Assembly: GCA_002279765.1 (NCBI GenBank)
Contig: NCCR01000147.1
Coordinates: 1 to 10,153, forward strand
DNA length: 10,153 bases
Origin: Verrucomicrobia bacterium 12-59-8
GTDB lineage: Bacteria > Verrucomicrobiota > Verrucomicrobiae > Verrucomicrobiales > Verrucomicrobiaceae
Direction of reading: 5' to 3'
Shown here: piece by piece, positions 7,324-10,153 of the stretch
Position numbering within the stretch: the first letter of the stretch is position 1
Layout of the letters: each line of letters opens with the position of its first letter
Notes under the pieces: generated by a model
Database searches by the model: none
Told to the model about the DNA's origin: nothing
The model's input: the letters and a program-made list of their open reading frames with translations, nothing else
Made by a program: the position numbers and the translations under genes

Positions 7324-9609
7324 TCAGCGAAAGAGCTTGCGGAAAAATCCGCCACCGCTTGGAGCGGAATCGGATGGTTGGGTTTCCTGGGAGCCTCCCC
7401 GGTTGAAGATACCGACCCTGCGCACTGGCACGGCCTTGGGCACATTCTGTTCGGAGCTGCTTCCGGCCGATCCCGCTGAATCGGCCTTCCGTTTGATGTT
7501 GGGCGTCGTTTTCACACGCGGCGCGTCAGCATCATCCGGTTCTGGTGCGGACACACCCGTGCCCACGTCTCCGTCCTCATCCGCATTGAGTGCCTCAGGC
7601 ACCGCAACATCGGCGTATTGGACGGATGCAATATGATTGAAATGACCTTCCGCAGGTTCCATCGGCGTGATCGCGATGTTGAACTTGGGATTGTCCAAGG
7701 CCAGGCATTGCTCCAGCACACGGCGCGCCACCGGCGCAGCACAGCCACCACCGGATTTGCCGTTTTGCACGAGCACGGCAACGGCGAATTTGGGATCCTT
7801 GTACGGTGCGAAACAGATGAACCAGGTATGATTGTCGTCATGCCTGACACGCTTCTCGTCGAGACGCCAGTTCTGTGCGGTGCCGGTCTTGCCCGCCACC
7901 TCCACTCCGGTGATGCGCGCGCCTTTGCCCGTGCCAGAAGGATCGTTGACAACCTTCCACATGCCTTTGCGAATGACCTCGATTTCCTCCGGCTTCACAC
8001 TGGCGGATAGATCGCCCCGGAGACTGGGTGGATTTTCCAGCACGGCCTGGTCATGGTCCATCACACGCTTCAGCAGATGCGGACTCCATGCCTTGCCACC
8101 ATTGGCAACCGTGGCGCTGACCGAGGCCATTTGCAGCGGGGAGGCCAGCACCATGCCCTGGCCGATGGACGTGTTGGCCGTGTAACCATCACTCCAGCGC
8201 TCGGCGGGGCGATGCGCGCGCAGCCAGTCTGGGTTGGGCAAAATCCCGGGGTCTTCATCTTCCAGCTCAATGCCGGTCCTGGTGCCTACACCGAGAATCT
8301 TGCCCACCTTGGTGATGTTGTTGATGCCGGCAGCATTGCCATAGCGGTAGAAGAAGCAGTTGCAGGAGAATTTGATGGCGTCACTCAGACCAAGCATGCC
8401 ATGCGAGCCGCCGTTCTGGCGCTGAATCCAGCACTGCATTGGCTTGTTGCCGTAGGTGACGCTGCCGCTGCAGTTGAAGTGGCTCATGTTGATGCCGGCG
8501 AGGCAGCCGGCAAAAGAGATCGGAATTTTGAAGGTCGAGCCCGGCACGTGCCCTTTCACCGCGCGGTTGAGCAGCGGGATGGTGGTGTTACCAAGGAGCG
8601 CATCCCAGTCGGACTGCTGGATGCTGGGGATGAACTGATTGGGATCGTACGAAGGAACGGAAACCATCGCCAGCACCTCGCCGGAGTTCGGCTCAATCAC
8701 GACCACGGCACCTCGGCCCACCTTGCCATCACGCAGGGCCTTGTCGGCAATGATCTGCATGCGCGCATCGAGCGTCAGATACACGTCATTGCCCTTGCGG
8801 GGCTCGACGTATTCCTCATCCACTTCGCCGACCGGCCTGCCGCGCTGGTCACGCTGCATGACTCGCACACCGGGCTTGCCCCGCAGATAGTTGTCGAAGC
8901 TTTTCTCCACGCCGGCACCACCGAAGTCATCCGGCACGTAGTAGTCCCAGCCCTTGCGGTCCTCGGCCGAGGCGCGTTGGTCGTCTGGCAGACGCACGTA
9001 GCCAAGAATGTGGCAGGCGACCGATTTGAGCGGATACACGCGCGATGCACGCTCGGCGACAGTGACGCCTGGCAGTCCCAGATTGTGCTCGGCGATGCGG
9101 CTGAACTCGGCAAAAGTCAGATCATCACGATACACCCATGGCACCGCCCCTCCGAAGCTGCGGTAATGCACACGCAGGGAATCCACGGAGTAGTCCTTGT
9201 GAACACCCATTTCGAGCATGCGGGCGGTAATGGTCTCCTCGAAAATTTTATAAATGTCGAGTTCGGGCTTCATCCGCTTGATGCCCCTTTCAGAGATTTC
9301 AAAGGTGATCTCCGGCACGGCCGTCTTCTTGATCTTGGCGAGCCGCTTATACTCGGTGACGACCTCCGCCAGATTGATGCGCACCTCAAAGCTGGCCTTG
9401 TTGGTGGCCAGCACGACGCCGTTGCGGTCCTTGATCTCCCCACGCGGACCGGGAATGCGCGCACGTTCCTTTTTCGCCCCAGGAATCATCTTGGCAAACT
9501 CCTCCCGGCGGTCAATCTGTAGCGACCATAGCCGGAACACAAGCAGCCCAAATCCGCACAGCATAGCGAGGGAAAACAGATAGAGCCGGAAGTGATATTT
9601 AACGACCAT
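7324..9609 (-). CDS. mrdA: Penicillin-binding protein 2 (elongasome transpeptidase) with long C-terminal tail
   Basis: PBP2 is the D,D-transpeptidase that cross-links peptidoglycan during lateral wall growth, working with RodA and MreBCD. The product is 761 residues (E. coli PBP2 has 633). One N-terminal membrane anchor (about residues 9-30) is followed by the dimerisation domain, with RGEIKDRNGVVLATN near 58-72. The transpeptidase domain shows all three active-site motifs: STFK with nucleophile Ser358 and Lys361, SCN at 415-417 and KTGTAQ from Lys574. The PBP2-typical CW...HG motif precedes SCN, and SIGQG is present. After about residue 640 comes a tail of about 120 residues, first acidic (ADEDGD, EPDDAD), then Ser/Gly/Lys-rich, ending in GGGFFRKLFR. 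The start codon overlaps the 3' end of mreD by 11 bp and has TGAGG ten bases upstream. FtsI/PBP3 is the alternative class, but the mreD neighbour and CW motif favour PBP2. Confidence 0.93.
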   Translation of the reverse strand: MVVKYHFRLYLFSLAMLCGFGLLVFRLWSLQIDRREEFAKMIPGAKKERARIPGPRGEIKDRNGVVLATNKASFEVRINLAEVVTEYKRLAKIKKTAVPEITFEISERGIKRMKPELDIYKIFEETITARMLEMGVHKDYSVDSLRVHYRSFGGAVPWVYRDDLTFAEFSRIAEHNLGLPGVTVAERASRVYPLKSVACHILGYVRLPDDQRASAEDRKGWDYYVPDDFGGAGVEKSFDNYLRGKPGVRVMQRDQRGRPVGEVDEEYVEPRKGNDVYLTLDARMQIIADKALRDGKVGRGAVVVIEPNSGEVLAMVSVPSYDPNQFIPSIQQSDWDALLGNTTIPLLNRAVKGHVPGSTFKIPISFAGCLAGINMSHFNCSGSVTYGNKPMQCWIQRQNGGSHGMLGLSDAIKFSCNCFFYRYGNAAGINNITKVGKILGVGTRTGIELEDEDPGILPNPDWLRAHRPAERWSDGYTANTSIGQGMVLASPLQMASVSATVANGGKAWSPHLLKRVMDHDQAVLENPPSLRGDLSASVKPEEIEVIRKGMWKVVNDPSGTGKGARITGVEVAGKTGTAQNWRLDEKRVRHDDNHTWFICFAPYKDPKFAVAVLVQNGKSGGGCAAPVARRVLEQCLALDNPKFNIAITPMEPAEGHFNHIASVQYADVAVPEALNADEDGDVGTGVSAPEPDDADAPRVKTTPNIKRKADSAGSAGSSSEQNVPKAVPVRRVGIFNRGGSQETQPSDSAPSGGGFFRKLFR

Positions 9610-10153
9610 CGAATCGGTACCTCAGGCCTTCGTATTTGATTTCATAGCTGGACAGGCGGGCAAGTGAATAAAGCAGCAAAAAGATGAGCGGCGCAGCCAG
9701 CATGGCAAGCAGGGAGTCCGTGATCATCTTTGACCACACACCCGCCGGAAACTGCAGCGAGCCGCGCAGAAACGTGATGATGAGATACTGCGAAAGCAGC
9801 CACGTAAAAGTGGCCAGTCCGACCATGAGCACTGGAAGCTCCAGGCGGCCACGTTTGAACAACGGGCGGATGCCCTGCAGCAGCGTCCCGAGCATGCCAA
9901 ACAACACGATGGAAAGTCCGAAGGGCAGCGGATGACTACCCGCCCCCAACTCCAAATCCGCACCGGTGCCAAACACATCCTCCGCACCCGACAGGCTCTC
10001 CACCACCCCCGGCAGATGGCGGGCGTCCCAGATGAAACCGGTCATGAACGCCAGCAGCAGCATCATCGAAAAAGGTGCGGCCACGGAGGCGCTGAAGAAA
10101 AACACGGCTGGCAGAAACAGCGTGGCGAACTGGGCGATCTCCAGCCCGGGAAT
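9599..10153 (-). CDS. mreD: Rod shape-determining protein MreD, 5' end outside window
   Basis: The open frame continues through the right edge of the window, so a GTG start at 10105 is not forced; the visible part has 184 residues. It is a hydrophobic integral inner-membrane protein with about five predicted membrane segments, for example around LFLPAVFFFSASVAAPF, LSIVLFGMLGTLL, LPVLMVGLATFTWLL and LLAMLAAPLIFLLLYSLARL. It ends in a short basic cytoplasmic tail (KYEGLRYRFDGR). MreD is poorly conserved in sequence, so the name rests on size, topology and position directly before, and overlapping, mrdA, the usual mreB-mreC-mreD-mrdA order. MreD links the MreB cytoskeleton and MreC to the peptidoglycan synthases of the elongasome. 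The TAA stop lies inside the mrdA start region, suggesting translational coupling. Confidence 0.75.
   Translation of the reverse strand: MPGLEIAQFATLFLPAVFFFSASVAAPFSMMLLLAFMTGFIWDARHLPGVVESLSGAEDVFGTGADLELGAGSHPLPFGLSIVLFGMLGTLLQGIRPLFKRGRLELPVLMVGLATFTWLLSQYLIITFLRGSLQFPAGVWSKMITDSLLAMLAAPLIFLLLYSLARLSSYEIKYEGLRYRFDGR

Noticed and set aside
8053..9522. Long open frame (489 codons) on the + strand opposite mrdA
   Set aside because: It is antisense to PBP2 with all its active-site motifs, and its His/Ala/Val-rich composition shows no domain.

Overview
The window is GC-rich, densely coded bacterial chromosome made mostly of cell-envelope and housekeeping genes. Genes for outer-membrane assembly (a Skp/OmpH-type chaperone and LpxD) together with an mreD-mrdA pair indicate a Gram-negative bacterium with lipid A and a peptidoglycan elongation machinery. 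The gene combination, the weak Shine-Dalgarno signals and the protein style would fit a member of the Verrucomicrobiota (Prosthecobacter/Verrucomicrobium-like). That placement is an impression from reading the sequence, not a computed result.

Left half, + strand (1-5582). The window opens inside the 3' part of a Skp/OmpH-type periplasmic chaperone gene. A strong intrinsic terminator (332-364) follows it, then lpxD (393-1454, lipid A biosynthesis), trpB (1530-2756, tryptophan synthase beta) and, 3 bp later, a small SAM-methyltransferase-like gene (2760-3347). A 69-bp gap with a plausible sigma70-type promoter leads to a 721-residue exported protein of unknown function (3417-5582). It has a signal peptide, a Pro/Ala linker, a long coiled coil and five C-terminal TPRs.

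Right half, - strand (5704-10153). Read from the right edge these genes run mreD (entering from outside the window), mrdA (PBP2, overlapping mreD by 11 bp) and rng (RNase E/G family, 33 bp after mrdA). This looks like the distal part of an mre cell-shape operon: MreD and PBP2 belong to the elongasome, and an RNase G gene next to mre genes is also known from E. coli. rng and the TPR gene converge on a 121-bp non-coding gap (5583-5703) that holds two small inverted repeats.

I see no tRNA or rRNA gene, CRISPR array, insertion sequence, phage gene or defence system. The least explained elements are the TPR/coiled-coil exported protein, the methyltransferase-like protein after an orphan trpB, and the long charged C-terminal tail of PBP2. 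I do not see a clear new multi-gene system here.
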